Shown piece by piece: positions 48,760 through 58,195 of a stretch of 64,000 bases of DNA (position 1 is the stretch's first letter; each line of letters begins with the position of its first letter). This DNA comes from Actinomadura syzygii. Lineage in GTDB: Bacteria; Actinomycetota; Actinomycetes; Streptosporangiales; Streptosporangiaceae. Where the stretch lies: NCBI RefSeq assembly GCF_008085905.1, contig NZ_VSFF01000015.1, positions 186,001 through 250,000 of the forward strand, written 5' to 3'. A program made the position numbers and the translations under genes. Below the pieces are notes generated by a model that saw only the letters and a list, made by a program, of their open reading frames with translations, had not been told where the DNA came from and ran no database searches.

Positions 48760-50288
48760 CTGGGTTCCCCCAAGCGGTCGCGGAGGCGGAACTTCTCGAT
48801 CTTGCCGGTGGCGGTGCGCGGCATCCGCTCGATGAAGACGACGTCCTCGGGGACCTTGAAGTGCGCGAGCCGCTCCCCGGTGAAGCTCCGGACCTCGTCC
48901 GCGGCGGGCGGTGCCGCCGGGTCGGACGCGACCGCGAACGCCATGACGCGCTCGCCGAGCACCGGGTCCGGGACGGCCAGCACCGCCGCCTCCGCGACCC
49001 CCGGATGCTCCCGCAGGACCGACTCGACCTCGATCGACGAGATGTTCTCCCCGCCGCGCCGCACGATGTCCTTCTTGCGGTCGACGAAGAAGAAGAACCC
49101 GTCGTCGTCGAAGTAGCCGAGGTCGCCGGTGTGGAACCAGCGCTCGTCCAGCGCGGACGCGGTGGCCTCCGCGTCCTTGAGGTAGCCCGCGAAACCGATC
49201 TTCGCCCGGTCGAAGACGACCTCGCCGGTCTCGCCGGGCGCGGCCGCCGTCCCGTCGGAGCGGACGACCGCCATGCCGGAGCCGGGGAACGGGCGGCCCG
49301 CCGAGCCGGGGCGGCGCGGCTCGTCCAGCCGGGTGTAGGTGCCCATGCCCGCCTCGGTCATGCCGTACCAGTCGATGACCGGCGCGCCGAACCGCTCCTC
49401 GATCGCGGGCGCGCCGCCCGCGCAGCCGAGGACGATCAGCACGCGGAACGCGTGCGCGCGCTCGTGCCGCGCGGCCGGACGTCCCATCAGGATGTTGACG
49501 ATCGGGGCGAGCGTGAACAGGTAGGTGGGCCGGTAGAGGTCGACGAGGCGCCAGAACCGTCCGGCCGAGAAGCGGCGCGGGAACACCGCCGCCGCGCCGT
49601 AGGCCAGCGCGGACATGAGCCCGCCGAAGCCGTTGCCGTGGAAGAACGGCGTCACGACCAGCGCCCGGTCGGACGCGGTGAGCCCGAACATCTCGTTGTA
49701 GTCGATCCCGGTCGCGGCGTTCGGCTCCGACACCACGGCCTTGGGACGTCCGGTGGTGGTGCCGGACGTGTACATGAGCAGCGGGGCCGACGCGGACGCG
49801 TCCCGGCGCGGACGGGCCTCCGGCGGCGGTGCCGTGGCGATCAGCTCGTCGTAGGAGACGGCGGACGGCGGCGGTGCGCCGCCCTGGTCGCCGGACAGCG
49901 CGATCACGTGCGCGAGGCCCGGGATCTCGGCGGCGAGCGCGACGGCGCGGGCGGCGAGGTCCGCGTCGCACACGACCGCGACCGAGTCGGAGTGCGCGCA
50001 CACGTAGCGGGCCTCGGCGTCCGTCCACTCCGGGTTGGCCGCGACGGTGGCGAGCCCCGCCGCGCCCGCCGCCAGGTACGTCTCCACCCATTCCGGACGG
50101 TTCCGCGCCCACACGCAGATCCGCGCCCCGGCCGGGACGCCGAGCTTGACGCGCAGCGCGGCGGCCAGCGCGGACGCGTTCCCGGACAGCTCGCCGTAGG
50201 TGCGGACGCCGTCCTGCTCGGTGAGCAGCGCGAGGCGGTCGGGGTCGGTCTCGGCGTGCCCGGCGATGATGTCGAAGAGGGTGGTCAT
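48756..50288 (-). CDS. AMP-forming acyl-CoA synthetase/ligase
   Basis: 510 residues. Motifs: LLMYTSGTTTGRPKAVV (A3), DWYGMTEAGMGTYTR (A5), ERWFHTGDLGYFDDDGFFFFVDRKKDIVRRGGENISSIEVESVL (A7-A8 in segments), and the catalytic Lys in RTATGKIEKFRL. Complete ANL enzyme, related to crotonobetaine/carnitine or fadD-type ligases. It lies between the importer ATPase gene and the LLM gene, with ATGA/GTGA overlaps to both. Probably activates the acid imported by the adjacent Liv system. Confidence 0.93.
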   Translation of the reverse strand: MTTLFDIIAGHAETDPDRLALLTEQDGVRTYGELSGNASALAAALRVKLGVPAGARICVWARNRPEWVETYLAAGAAGLATVAANPEWTDAEARYVCAHSDSVAVVCDADLAARAVALAAEIPGLAHVIALSGDQGGAPPPSAVSYDELIATAPPPEARPRRDASASAPLLMYTSGTTTGRPKAVVSEPNAATGIDYNEMFGLTASDRALVVTPFFHGNGFGGLMSALAYGAAAVFPRRFSAGRFWRLVDLYRPTYLFTLAPIVNILMGRPAARHERAHAFRVLIVLGCAGGAPAIEERFGAPVIDWYGMTEAGMGTYTRLDEPRRPGSAGRPFPGSGMAVVRSDGTAAAPGETGEVVFDRAKIGFAGYLKDAEATASALDERWFHTGDLGYFDDDGFFFFVDRKKDIVRRGGENISSIEVESVLREHPGVAEAAVLAVPDPVLGERVMAFAVASDPAAPPAADEVRSFTGERLAHFKVPEDVVFIERMPRTATGKIEKFRLRDRLGEPR

Positions 50289-51037
50289 CCAGCCTGCCTC
50301 TCATCTTGGTGGACCTCGTGGTCGGCGTCGGACTCGCGGGCGAGGTAGGACGCGAGCAGGCTCTCCCGGTCGGCGAGCTCGGCCGCCGGTCCGCTCATGG
50401 CGATCTCCCCGGCGGCCAGCACGTAGGCGCGTTCGCAGAGCCCGAGCGCGAGCCCGGCGTTCTGCTCCACGACCAGGACGGAGATCTTCTCCCTGACCTC
50501 GCGCAGCGCCGCGTACACGGTGTCGACGACGGCGGGGGCGAGGCCGAGCGACGGCTCGTCCAGCAGGAGGAGGCGCGGCGCGGCGAGCAGGCCCCGGCCG
50601 GTCGCCATCATCTGCTGCTCGCCGCCGGACAGCGTCCACGAGCCGCGCCGCCGCAGCTTCGTCAGCGGCGGGAACAGGTCGTAGACGTCGGACAGCGCGA
50701 ACTCCGCGGTGCGCCCGCCGCGCGCCACGGTCCCGACGAGGAGGTTCTCCTCGGTCGTGAGACTGCGGAACGGCATCCGCCCCTCCGGGACGTGGACGAG
50801 CCCCGCGCGGGCGATCGCGTCGGGCGACACGCGGCGCAGGTCCGCCCCGCCGAAGCGGACCTCGCCGCGCGCCTTGACCAGCCCCGACAGCGCGCGGAGC
50901 GTGGAGCTCTTGCCCGCGCCGTTCGCGCCGAGCAGCGCGACGGTCTCCCCCGCCCCGACCTCCAGGTCGATGCCGCGAACCGCGTCGACGGGCCCATACG
51001 AGACAACAAGCCCACGAACCTCCAACAGAGCGCTCAC
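50285..51037 (-). CDS. LivF-type ABC transporter ATP-binding protein
   Basis: 250 residues. Walker A LGANGAGKSS (about 37-46), Q-loop LVHVPEGRMPFRSLTTEENLL, signature TLSGGEQQMMATGRGLL, Walker B LLLLDEPSLGLAP and VVEQNAGLAL, where the H-loop His is Asn, as common in LivF. Works with the LivG encoded just before it (GTGA overlap). Confidence 0.93.
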   Translation of the reverse strand: MSALLEVRGLVVSYGPVDAVRGIDLEVGAGETVALLGANGAGKSSTLRALSGLVKARGEVRFGGADLRRVSPDAIARAGLVHVPEGRMPFRSLTTEENLLVGTVARGGRTAEFALSDVYDLFPPLTKLRRRGSWTLSGGEQQMMATGRGLLAAPRLLLLDEPSLGLAPAVVDTVYAALREVREKISVLVVEQNAGLALGLCERAYVLAAGEIAMSGPAAELADRESLLASYLARESDADHEVHQDERQAG

Positions 51038-51813
51038 CTCGCCTCCCCCAGATATGCGCTGATCACTTCGGGGTGGGACCACACCTCGGCGGGGGTTCCG
51101 GCGGCGATGCGGCGGCCGGTCTGCAGGACGACGATCCGGCCGCACAGCCGCTCCAGGAACGCGATCTTGTGCTCCACCAGCAGCAGGCTGCCGCCCAGCT
51201 CGGCGACCTGCTCCAGCAGCTCGACGAGCCGCTCGGTCTCGACCGAGCTGAGGCCGGCGGCGGGCTCGTCCATCAGCAGCAGCCGGGGACGCGCCATCAG
51301 CGCCCGCGCGATCTCCAGGTGGCGGCGCTCCCCGTAGGCGAGCCCGGCGGCCGGCTGGTGCGCGCGGTCGAGCAGGCCGACGCGGCGCAGCGCCTCGGCG
51401 CCCTCGCCCCAGCGCTCGCGGTCGCGCGCCCACATCGAGCGGCGGCGCAGCCAGGCGCTGGCGGTGGTGCGGCGGCCCCGGTCGCGGGACGCCACCATGA
51501 CGTTCTCCAGGCAGGTGAGGCCCGGATCGACCTGCGGCGTCTGGTAGGTGCGGAACACTCCGTGCCGGGTGATCCGGCCGGGCTTGGACAGCGGGACCTC
51601 CGCGCCGTCCACCCGCACCGACCCGGCCGCCCCGACCAGCCCGGACACCACGTTCAGCAGCGTCGACTTGCCGGACCCGTTCGGCCCGACCAGCCCGACG
51701 ACCTCGCCGGGGCGCACCTCCAGCGACACGTCGTCCACCGCCGTGACACCGCCGAACCGGACGGTGATCCCGTCGCACCGCAGCAGCGGCGTCTCCTCCC
51801 GCACGGCGCTCAT
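51034..51813 (-). CDS. LivG-type ABC transporter ATP-binding protein
   Basis: 259 residues. Walker A GPNGSGKST (about 43-51), FRTYQTPQVDPGLTCLENVMVA, signature-equivalent AAGLAYGERRHLEIARALMARP, Walker B LLLMDEPAAGLSS, and His in LVEHKIAFL. Second ATPase of the importer. Overlaps LivM (ATGA) and LivF (GTGA). Confidence 0.93.
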   Translation of the reverse strand: MSAVREETPLLRCDGITVRFGGVTAVDDVSLEVRPGEVVGLVGPNGSGKSTLLNVVSGLVGAAGSVRVDGAEVPLSKPGRITRHGVFRTYQTPQVDPGLTCLENVMVASRDRGRRTTASAWLRRRSMWARDRERWGEGAEALRRVGLLDRAHQPAAGLAYGERRHLEIARALMARPRLLLMDEPAAGLSSVETERLVELLEQVAELGGSLLLVEHKIAFLERLCGRIVVLQTGRRIAAGTPAEVWSHPEVISAYLGEAR

Positions 51814-52850
51814 CGCTTCACCGCCCCTCCCGGCGGACGCCGGGTGAGCCGGGCCCGGACCTTCTCCGGCAGCGACGCCAGCCCGCCCGGCAGCATCACG
51901 ATCACCAGCAGGATGATCACCGCGTACACCAGCTCCTTGTAGTCCGCGAGGTCGCGCAGCCACTCGGGGACGAGCGTCAGGATGACCGCGCCGAGCGGCG
52001 GCCCCCAGATCGAGCCGCTGCCGCCGAGCAGCAGCATGAGCAGCACGTCCAGGGAGGTCTCGACGTGGAACGAGGACGGGTCGATGAACGCCGAGGTGTG
52101 CGCGAGCAGCGACCCGGCGGCGCCCATGTACCCGGCGCCGATGCCGAACGCCACCGCCTGGAGGCGGCGGGTGGGCAGCCCGGTGGTGCGGGCGACGTCG
52201 CCCATCGTCCGGGCGAAGACCAGGTCGCGCTGGGCGGGCGACCGCTCCACGAGCACGGCCAGCCCGATGCCGACGACGAGGACGCCGAAGGCCAGGTAGA
52301 AGTACTCGCGCGGGGTGTCCAGCGCCAGCCCGAAGATCTTCGTCTCGATGCCGAAGCGGCCGGTGCCGCCGCCGGTGAAGCCCGTCCAGTTGCGCATCAC
52401 GATCATGGTCAGCTCGCCGAACGCGAGGGTCGCGATGGCGAACTGGATGAGCGGGCTGCGGGCGAGGGCGAGCTTGAGCAGCGTCCCGATCAGGCCGGTG
52501 ACGAACACCGCCGTGACGAGCCCGACGAGGAACCCGCCGTGCTGCGACGCCCACACCGACGTGTACGCGCCGATGGCGTAGAACCCGACGGTGGCCAGGC
52601 TGAACTGCCCGGCGAGGGTGAGCTGGAAGTAGAAGCCGAGCGCCAGCAGTCCGTAGATCGCCGACGTGATCATGATGCCGGTCCCGTACAGGCCCTGGAC
52701 GAGCAGCGGCAGCAGCGCTCCGAGCACGGCGACGGCGACGACCCACTCGCGCTGCCGCCGCTCGAAGATCGCGGGACGGATCGGCGGCGGGGCGTGCCGG
52801 CCCGGCCGGGAGCGGCCCGTCCCCGCGGCGGCGCGGTCAGTAGCGGACAC
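51810..52850 (-). CDS. LivM-type ABC transporter permease
   Basis: 346 residues, about nine to ten spans. A basic N-terminal segment is followed by VAVLGALLPLLVQGLYGTGIMITSAIYGLLALGFYFQLTLAGQFSLATVGFYAIGAYTSVWA (segments of the LivM signature) and VETSLDVLLMLLLGGSGSIWGPPLGAVILTLVPEWL. The GTG start overlaps the LivH end by 14 bases and uses GAGG inside the LivH coding sequence. Channel subunit with LivH. Confidence 0.92.
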   Translation of the reverse strand: MSATDRAAAGTGRSRPGRHAPPPIRPAIFERRQREWVVAVAVLGALLPLLVQGLYGTGIMITSAIYGLLALGFYFQLTLAGQFSLATVGFYAIGAYTSVWASQHGGFLVGLVTAVFVTGLIGTLLKLALARSPLIQFAIATLAFGELTMIVMRNWTGFTGGGTGRFGIETKIFGLALDTPREYFYLAFGVLVVGIGLAVLVERSPAQRDLVFARTMGDVARTTGLPTRRLQAVAFGIGAGYMGAAGSLLAHTSAFIDPSSFHVETSLDVLLMLLLGGSGSIWGPPLGAVILTLVPEWLRDLADYKELVYAVIILLVIVMLPGGLASLPEKVRARLTRRPPGGAVKR

Positions 52851-53712
52851 GGACGACCTCCCCGAACAGTCCGCTGGGCCGCAGCACCAGCGCGACGAGC
52901 AGGATCAGGTAGGGGTACGCCTCGACGTAGTCGGCCGAGACGTATCCGGCGGCCATCTGCTGGACGATCGCGATCCCGAACGCCGCGAGGACGGTCGCGC
53001 CCATCCGGTCGAACCCGCCGAGCACGGTCGCGGCGAACGACGACAGCAGCAGCGTGAACCCGAGCTGCGGCGACACGGTCAGCGTCGGCGCGACGAGCAC
53101 CCCGCCGAGCCCGGCGAGCGCGGCCGACAGCCCGAACATCAGGACCGACAGCCGGGTGACGCGGATGCCCTGGAGCAGGGCGGTCTCCCGGTCGGCGGCG
53201 AGCGCGCGGACCTGCCGCCCGATCGACGACCTGTGCAGCATGAGCATGAGCCCGGCGAGCACCACGCCGGTCACCGCGACGATCAGCACGCTCTGGTACG
53301 GGATCGCGGCCCCGGCGAAGTGCCAGACCCTGCCGCCGAACGGCGACGGCAGCGTCTTCTGGTCGTTGCCCTGCCACAGGATGATCAGCGAGCGCAGGCC
53401 GAGGGCCAGCGCGAACGTGGAGATGACGACGGCGAGGATCGGCTGCCGCCGCAGCGGCGCGTACCCGATCCGCTCCATCGCGACGCCCACGCCGAACACC
53501 AGCGCGACGACGATGAGGTAGGCGGGGATCGTGGCGATGCCGTGGTCGACGACCAGCCACACCCCGAAGTACGCGCCGAGCGTGAGCAGGTCGCCCTGCG
53601 CGAAGTTGACCACGCCCGTCGTCTGGTGCAGCAGGACGATCCCGAGCGCGATGAGCGCGGCGATCGCGCCCTGCGCGACGCCGGACGCCAGCAGGCCGAC
53701 GAAATGGCCCAT
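52837..53712 (-). CDS. LivH-type ABC transporter permease
   Basis: 291 residues. GVAQGAIAALIALGIVLLHQTTGVVNFAQGDLLTLGAYFGVW is the LivH start signature. It has about eight spans, TLTVSPQLGFTLLLSSFAATVLGGFDRMGATVLAAFGIAIVQQM in the core, and ends LVALVLRPSGLFGEVVRVRY. Three bases after the binding-protein gene stop. Confidence 0.93.
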   Translation of the reverse strand: MGHFVGLLASGVAQGAIAALIALGIVLLHQTTGVVNFAQGDLLTLGAYFGVWLVVDHGIATIPAYLIVVALVFGVGVAMERIGYAPLRRQPILAVVISTFALALGLRSLIILWQGNDQKTLPSPFGGRVWHFAGAAIPYQSVLIVAVTGVVLAGLMLMLHRSSIGRQVRALAADRETALLQGIRVTRLSVLMFGLSAALAGLGGVLVAPTLTVSPQLGFTLLLSSFAATVLGGFDRMGATVLAAFGIAIVQQMAAGYVSADYVEAYPYLILLVALVLRPSGLFGEVVRVRY

Positions 53713-53715
53713 CGG

Positions 53716-54888
53716 TCAGCCCGCCCGGCTCGTCAGGCCGTCGTAGGTCTTGAGCAGCTTGCGCCCGGTCAGCCCGCCCTCGGCGTCGATGATGACGTCG
53801 GAATGGTAGAGGTCGTTCTCCCCGTCCGCCTTGTAGGCGCCGCAGACGCCCTGGTGGGTGACGCCGCCGAGCGCCTTCGTGAGCGCCTTCGGGTCGGTGC
53901 CCCCGGCCTTCTCGATCGCGGCGGCCAGCACCCGGAAGGCGTCGTAGCCCTGCGCGAGCTGCGGGTTGGTCGGCGACGGCCCGTACCTCTTCTTGTAACC
54001 GGCGACGTACGCCTGCGCCTCGGGCGACTGCGACAGGTCGGGGTCGCAGGCGATCACGTAGTGGTAGCCCTTGAGCTCGGCGGGCGGGTTGAGGCTCCCG
54101 CCGAGGATGGAGCCGCCGCTGTTGTCGCCGAACGTCGGGGCGGTCAGCCCGTTCTGCCCGCGCTGCCGCAGGAACAGCGAGTCGATCGTCGGGAAGCTCC
54201 AGGTCACGGTCGCGTCCACGCCGCGGAAGGCGAGGACGGCCTCGGTGAGGTCGGTCGCCGTCTGCGGCACCCGCCGCTCGACGATGTTCGCGACGCCGCC
54301 CGCCGTGAGGCCCGCGCGCAGCAGCCGCGCCGCCTCCTCCGAGCCCGGGTCGGTGCTCGCGAGCAGCCCGACCTTCTTCGGCTTGGCGTTGTTCACGATG
54401 TAGTCGGTGAGCGCGTGCGTCTGCATCGCCTCGGTCGGCCCGTACCGGAAGACGTTGTCGACGTTCAGCGTCGACTTGCCGAGGGTGTGCGACTGCGCGA
54501 CGTGCAGCGTCGGGATCCCGGCCGACTTCAGCAGCGGCGCCGTCGCCTTCACCTGCGCGGTCGTGGAGAGCCCGACGATGGCGGCGGGCTTGTCGGCGAG
54601 CGCCTTCTTCACCGCGGTGAGGCCCTGCTGCGGGGTGAGGCCCCCGTCGTAGGCCTTGTACTCGACCTTGCGGCCGCCGATCCCGCCCTTGGCGTTGATG
54701 TCGGCGATCGCGAGGTCGATGGCGTAGTGCCGGTCCTTCGTGGCGTACTCCCCGGTCTCCGCGCCCATCCAGGCGATCTTGATCGGCTCGCCGGAGCCGG
54801 AGCCGGAGTCGCCCCCGCAGCCCACCGCGGCGGCGCCGACGGCCAGGGCGGCGAGGACGGCGGGCGCGATCGTTCTCCTGTGCGACAT
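53716..54888 (-). CDS. Liv-type substrate-binding lipoprotein
   Basis: 390 residues. The lipoprotein signal has lipobox AAVGC (Cys24). The Peripla_BP_6 fold shows AWMGAETGEYATKDRHYAIDLAIADINAKGGIGGRKVEYKAYDGGLTPQQGLTAVKKALADKPAAIVG in segments and TYDGLTSRAG at the end. Closely resembles the protein at 60657 (GGLTPQQG...LADKPxAxIG is shared), while the one at 29345 is more distant. The ligand is likely a hydrophobic acid, judged by operon context, not proven. Confidence 0.92.
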   Translation of the reverse strand: MSHRRTIAPAVLAALAVGAAAVGCGGDSGSGSGEPIKIAWMGAETGEYATKDRHYAIDLAIADINAKGGIGGRKVEYKAYDGGLTPQQGLTAVKKALADKPAAIVGLSTTAQVKATAPLLKSAGIPTLHVAQSHTLGKSTLNVDNVFRYGPTEAMQTHALTDYIVNNAKPKKVGLLASTDPGSEEAARLLRAGLTAGGVANIVERRVPQTATDLTEAVLAFRGVDATVTWSFPTIDSLFLRQRGQNGLTAPTFGDNSGGSILGGSLNPPAELKGYHYVIACDPDLSQSPEAQAYVAGYKKRYGPSPTNPQLAQGYDAFRVLAAAIEKAGGTDPKALTKALGGVTHQGVCGAYKADGENDLYHSDVIIDAEGGLTGRKLLKTYDGLTSRAG

Positions 54889-54931
54889 GCCCGTGGTCTC
54901 CTCTTACGTGGGGGGTGGTGGAGGGAGCGGG

Positions 54932-56125
54932 TCAGGCCGCGATGCCGTAGCGCTCCAGGCCGAAGGCCCGGATCGCGTTGCCGCGCAGCAGCTTGTAGAT
55001 CTCGGTGTCGTCCAGGCCCGCCTTGTCGCAGATGCGGGCGGCCACGTCGGCGGAGTCGGGGTAGGTGCTGTCGGCGTGCGGGTAGTCGGTCTCGAAGCAG
55101 ATCTGGTCCATGCCGATGACGTCGCGGTTGGCGAGGCCGGTCTCGTCGTCGAAGATGCAGCCGTACACCCGGCCGCGGATGTAGCTGGTCGGCGGCTCGG
55201 GCAGGTCGGTGCCGAACGAGTTGTCGGACCGCTCGTGCCAGAGCTTGTCGGCGCGCTCCATCACGTACGGCATCCAGCCGACCTGGCCCTCCGAGTAGGC
55301 GAGGGTCAGGTTCGGGAAGCGGGCGAGCGTCCCGGAGAAGACGAAGTCGAGCATCGAGCCCATCGCGTTCTGGAACGTGAGCGTGGAGCTGATGATGAAC
55401 GGCGCGTCCGGCGACGTCCCCGGCATGCTGGACGACGACCCGATGTGCAGGCACACGACGGTGCCGGTCTCCTCGCAGGCGGCGAAGAACGGGTCCCAGA
55501 CGCCGGAGTGGATGGACGGCAGCCCGAGCGGATGCGGGTTCTCCGAGAACGTCACCGCGTGGCTGCCCTTCGCCGCGCACCGGCGGACCTCTTCGGCGGC
55601 GAGTTCGGCGTCCCAGAGCGGGACCATGGACAGCGGGATCAGCCGTCCGCGCGCCGGGCCCGCGCACCACTCGTCGATCATCCAGTCGTTGTAGGCGCGG
55701 ACGCAGAGCAGGGCGAGCTCCTTGTCGTCCCGCTCCATGAACGCCTGCCCGCAGAACCGGGGCAGGGTGTTCGGGAAGCAGAGCGACGCCTCCATGTGGT
55801 TGGCGTCCATGTCGGCGAGCCGGTCGGCCTGCTTCCAGCAGCCGGGGCGGATGTCGTCGAACGTGACCGCGCCGAAGCCGACCTCCTCGAACCCGACGGC
55901 GGCGGACAGCTTCATCAGCGGCGTGACGAGGTCGTCGTACAGCCAGACGTCGGCCCAGTCGCCGTCCGGGTCCTCGCGCCACCCGCCCGGCATGCGCAGC
56001 CTCCCCTTCTGCCGGACGATCCGCGGCCCCCGGTCGAGGAAGCGGCCGGGCAGCCGGGACGTCCACAGGTCGGGCGGCTCGACGACGTGGTCGTCGACGG
56101 AGATGATGCGCGGGATCGTGGTCAT
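54932..56125 (-). CDS. Amidohydrolase-2 family (TIM-barrel) protein
   Basis: 397 residues. N-terminal ISVDDHVVEPPDLWTSRLPGRF (Asp-x-His), VVCLHIGSSSSMPGTSPDAPFIISSTL, FVFSGTLARFPNLTLAYSEGQVGWMPYVMERADK, and the C-terminal CFETDYPHADSTYPDSADV metal Asp. It is a clear paralogue of the protein at 24254 (same SVDDHV, HxGSSSxMP and ETDYPH blocks). The ATG overlaps the stop of the D-aminoacylase-like gene by four bases. It may decarboxylate or hydrolyse a pathway intermediate. Confidence 0.91.
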   Translation of the reverse strand: MTTIPRIISVDDHVVEPPDLWTSRLPGRFLDRGPRIVRQKGRLRMPGGWREDPDGDWADVWLYDDLVTPLMKLSAAVGFEEVGFGAVTFDDIRPGCWKQADRLADMDANHMEASLCFPNTLPRFCGQAFMERDDKELALLCVRAYNDWMIDEWCAGPARGRLIPLSMVPLWDAELAAEEVRRCAAKGSHAVTFSENPHPLGLPSIHSGVWDPFFAACEETGTVVCLHIGSSSSMPGTSPDAPFIISSTLTFQNAMGSMLDFVFSGTLARFPNLTLAYSEGQVGWMPYVMERADKLWHERSDNSFGTDLPEPPTSYIRGRVYGCIFDDETGLANRDVIGMDQICFETDYPHADSTYPDSADVAARICDKAGLDDTEIYKLLRGNAIRAFGLERYGIAA

Positions 56126-57849
56126 CGCAGCGCTGCCTTCCTGGTCTGGACGGTGTCGGTCTCGGTGCCCGAGCGCAGGACCGTCCCGGGCAATCTCCCG
56201 GTCGGCACGCCGTCCCGGATCGTCTCGACGCCGTTGACGAAGACGTGCTTCACGCCGACCGACTCGGCTATCAGCCGGGGGCTCTCGCCGGGCAGGTCGG
56301 GGACGAGCGTCGCCGGTCCCGCGTCCACGGTCGCCGGGTCGAACACGACGACGTCGGCGTGGTAGCCGGGTTCGAGGCGGCCGCGCCCGCGCAGCCCGAA
56401 CAGCCGGGCCGGGACGTCCGACAGCAGCTGGACGGCCCGCTCCAGCGACACCAGCCTGCGGCCGCGCAGCGAGTCGGCGAGGAACCGGGTGAAGTACGGC
56501 GACCCGCACATCCGGTCGAGGTGCGCGCCCGCGTCGGAGCCGCCGAGCATCACGTCCGGGTGCTCCCACACGAGGCTCCGCAGCGCCCAGTCGTTGGCGG
56601 TGTCGCTGGTCGGCTGCGGCCACAGGACGGTGCGCAGCTCGTCCTTGCAGACGATGCCGGCGAGGGTGGTGAACGGGTCCTCGCCGCGCTCGGCGGCCAT
56701 CTCGTCCACCCGGCGTCCGACGAACTCGCGCAGGTCGGGGTGGAAGGCGTCGCCGATGACGTAGTTGCCGAACTCGGCGAGCCGGGCGAACGAGCTGGCG
56801 CGCGCCTTGGCGAGCATGTCCTCGCGCACTCGCGGGTCGCTCAGCCGCTCGACGCGCTCCTCGACGGTGCCGCGCAGGACCTCGTCCCAACCCGGGATCA
56901 GCCAGAGGGCGCAGAACGTCCGGAAGCTCATGTTCATCGGGACGAGGATCGGCATCGTCAGCGCGACGACCCGGCCGCCCAGTTCGCGGGCGCGGGCGGC
57001 GGCGCGGAGCTGGTGCGCGATCTTGTCGGCGTCGGTGGAGTCGACGGTGAGGACGTTCCAGTTGAGCGGGCGGCCGGCCGTGGCGCTCATCGTCGCGAAC
57101 AGCTCGATCTCGTCGTCGCTGAACCGGTCGAGGCAGCCCTGCACCATCCCTTCGAGCGTCGTGCCGGGGTACTCGCCGACGACCCGGCAGAGGCTGATCA
57201 GCTCCTCCGGCGAGGCCCAGCGGGACGCGACGGGCTCCCCGTCGCCGTCCTTGTGGGTGGACGACCGCGTCGTCGACAGCCCGAGCCCGCCCGCCGCGAG
57301 GGACCGCCGCAGCACCCCGGCCATCTCCGCGACCTCCCGCTCGGTCGCCTCCCGTCCGATGGCGTCCGGGCCCATGACGTAGCGGCGCAGCGCGCAGTGC
57401 CCGACCAGGAAGCCCGCGTTGACGCCGAGGTTGCCGTCGAGCCCGCCGAGGAACTCCCCGAAGCTCTCCCACTTCCAGTCGACGCCCTCTTCGAGCGCGG
57501 CGAGCGGCATGCCCTCGACCTGCGCCATCATCCGGCGCAGGTAGTCGCCGTCGCCCTTGTGCAGCGGGGCGAGGGTGAAGCCGCAGTTGCCGCCGATCAC
57601 GCTGGTGACGCCGTGCCAGCTGGACGGCGTGGCGAACGGGTCCCACCAGAGCTGGGCGTCGTAGTGGGTGTGCGGGTCGACGAAGCCGGGGCCGACGACG
57701 AGGCCGTCCGCGTCCAGGGTCTCGCGGGCCGGCTCGTCCAGCGTCCCGACCGCCGCGACGCGGCCGTCCCGGATGCCGACGTCGGCGGTCACCGGCCGTC
57801 CGCCGCCGCCGTCTACCACCGTCGCGCCGGTGATGGCGAGGTCGAGCAT
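56122..57849 (-). CDS. N-acyl-D-amino-acid deacylase-like amidohydrolase
   Basis: 575 residues of the amidohydrolase superfamily D-aminoacylase branch. Short N-terminal beta domain, then the metal motif GLVVGPGFVDPHTHYDAQLWWDP (His-x-His), GNCGFTLAPL, VGHCALRRYVMG with the bridging/His region, LGGSDAGAHLDRMCG carrying the catalytic Asp, and a C-terminal beta segment RGRLEPGYHADVVVFDPATV. Hydrolyses N-acyl or similar amide bonds. AGGAGGAGCG precedes the ATG. First gene of the 12-gene leftward operon (57849-44492) divergent from 58282. Confidence 0.92.
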   Translation of the reverse strand: MLDLAITGATVVDGGGGRPVTADVGIRDGRVAAVGTLDEPARETLDADGLVVGPGFVDPHTHYDAQLWWDPFATPSSWHGVTSVIGGNCGFTLAPLHKGDGDYLRRMMAQVEGMPLAALEEGVDWKWESFGEFLGGLDGNLGVNAGFLVGHCALRRYVMGPDAIGREATEREVAEMAGVLRRSLAAGGLGLSTTRSSTHKDGDGEPVASRWASPEELISLCRVVGEYPGTTLEGMVQGCLDRFSDDEIELFATMSATAGRPLNWNVLTVDSTDADKIAHQLRAAARARELGGRVVALTMPILVPMNMSFRTFCALWLIPGWDEVLRGTVEERVERLSDPRVREDMLAKARASSFARLAEFGNYVIGDAFHPDLREFVGRRVDEMAAERGEDPFTTLAGIVCKDELRTVLWPQPTSDTANDWALRSLVWEHPDVMLGGSDAGAHLDRMCGSPYFTRFLADSLRGRRLVSLERAVQLLSDVPARLFGLRGRGRLEPGYHADVVVFDPATVDAGPATLVPDLPGESPRLIAESVGVKHVFVNGVETIRDGVPTGRLPGTVLRSGTETDTVQTRKAALR

Positions 57850-58168
57850 CGCTCCTCCTAGGTCTTCGGCAAGGGTCGCGGGTCGCATCGGCCGTTGGTT
57901 GAGGAGTATGTATCGGGTCTCGACGGCTGACAAGACATGGATGTCAACTAACGGCTTGGGGCCACGATTAGCCCGTATATCAAGCTGATTCGCATGTCTA
58001 GACTGGTTTTCGGGAAACCGCGGGCCTACCCTCCGCGCGGCGCGCACAAGACGCGAATGTCATGTTCTGGACGGCCCCCGGAGAGCGCCGGGCGAGCGTC
58101 CGCCGACCGCCGAGTCCGATGTCGGCCAACCGGCCGGCGCCCGCCGAAAGCCGTCCCCGCCAGCCGCA

Positions 58169-58186
58169 CAACCGGTCGGTCGTTAG
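58169..58186. promoter_or_regulatory. Candidate degenerate operator next to O9
   Basis: CAACCGGTCGGTCGTTAG matches the O1/O2 sequence at about 11 of 18 positions and starts 27 bases before O9. Possible secondary site, as O5 is to O4, but may be chance. Confidence 0.3.
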
Positions 58187-58195
58187 ACAAAATCT

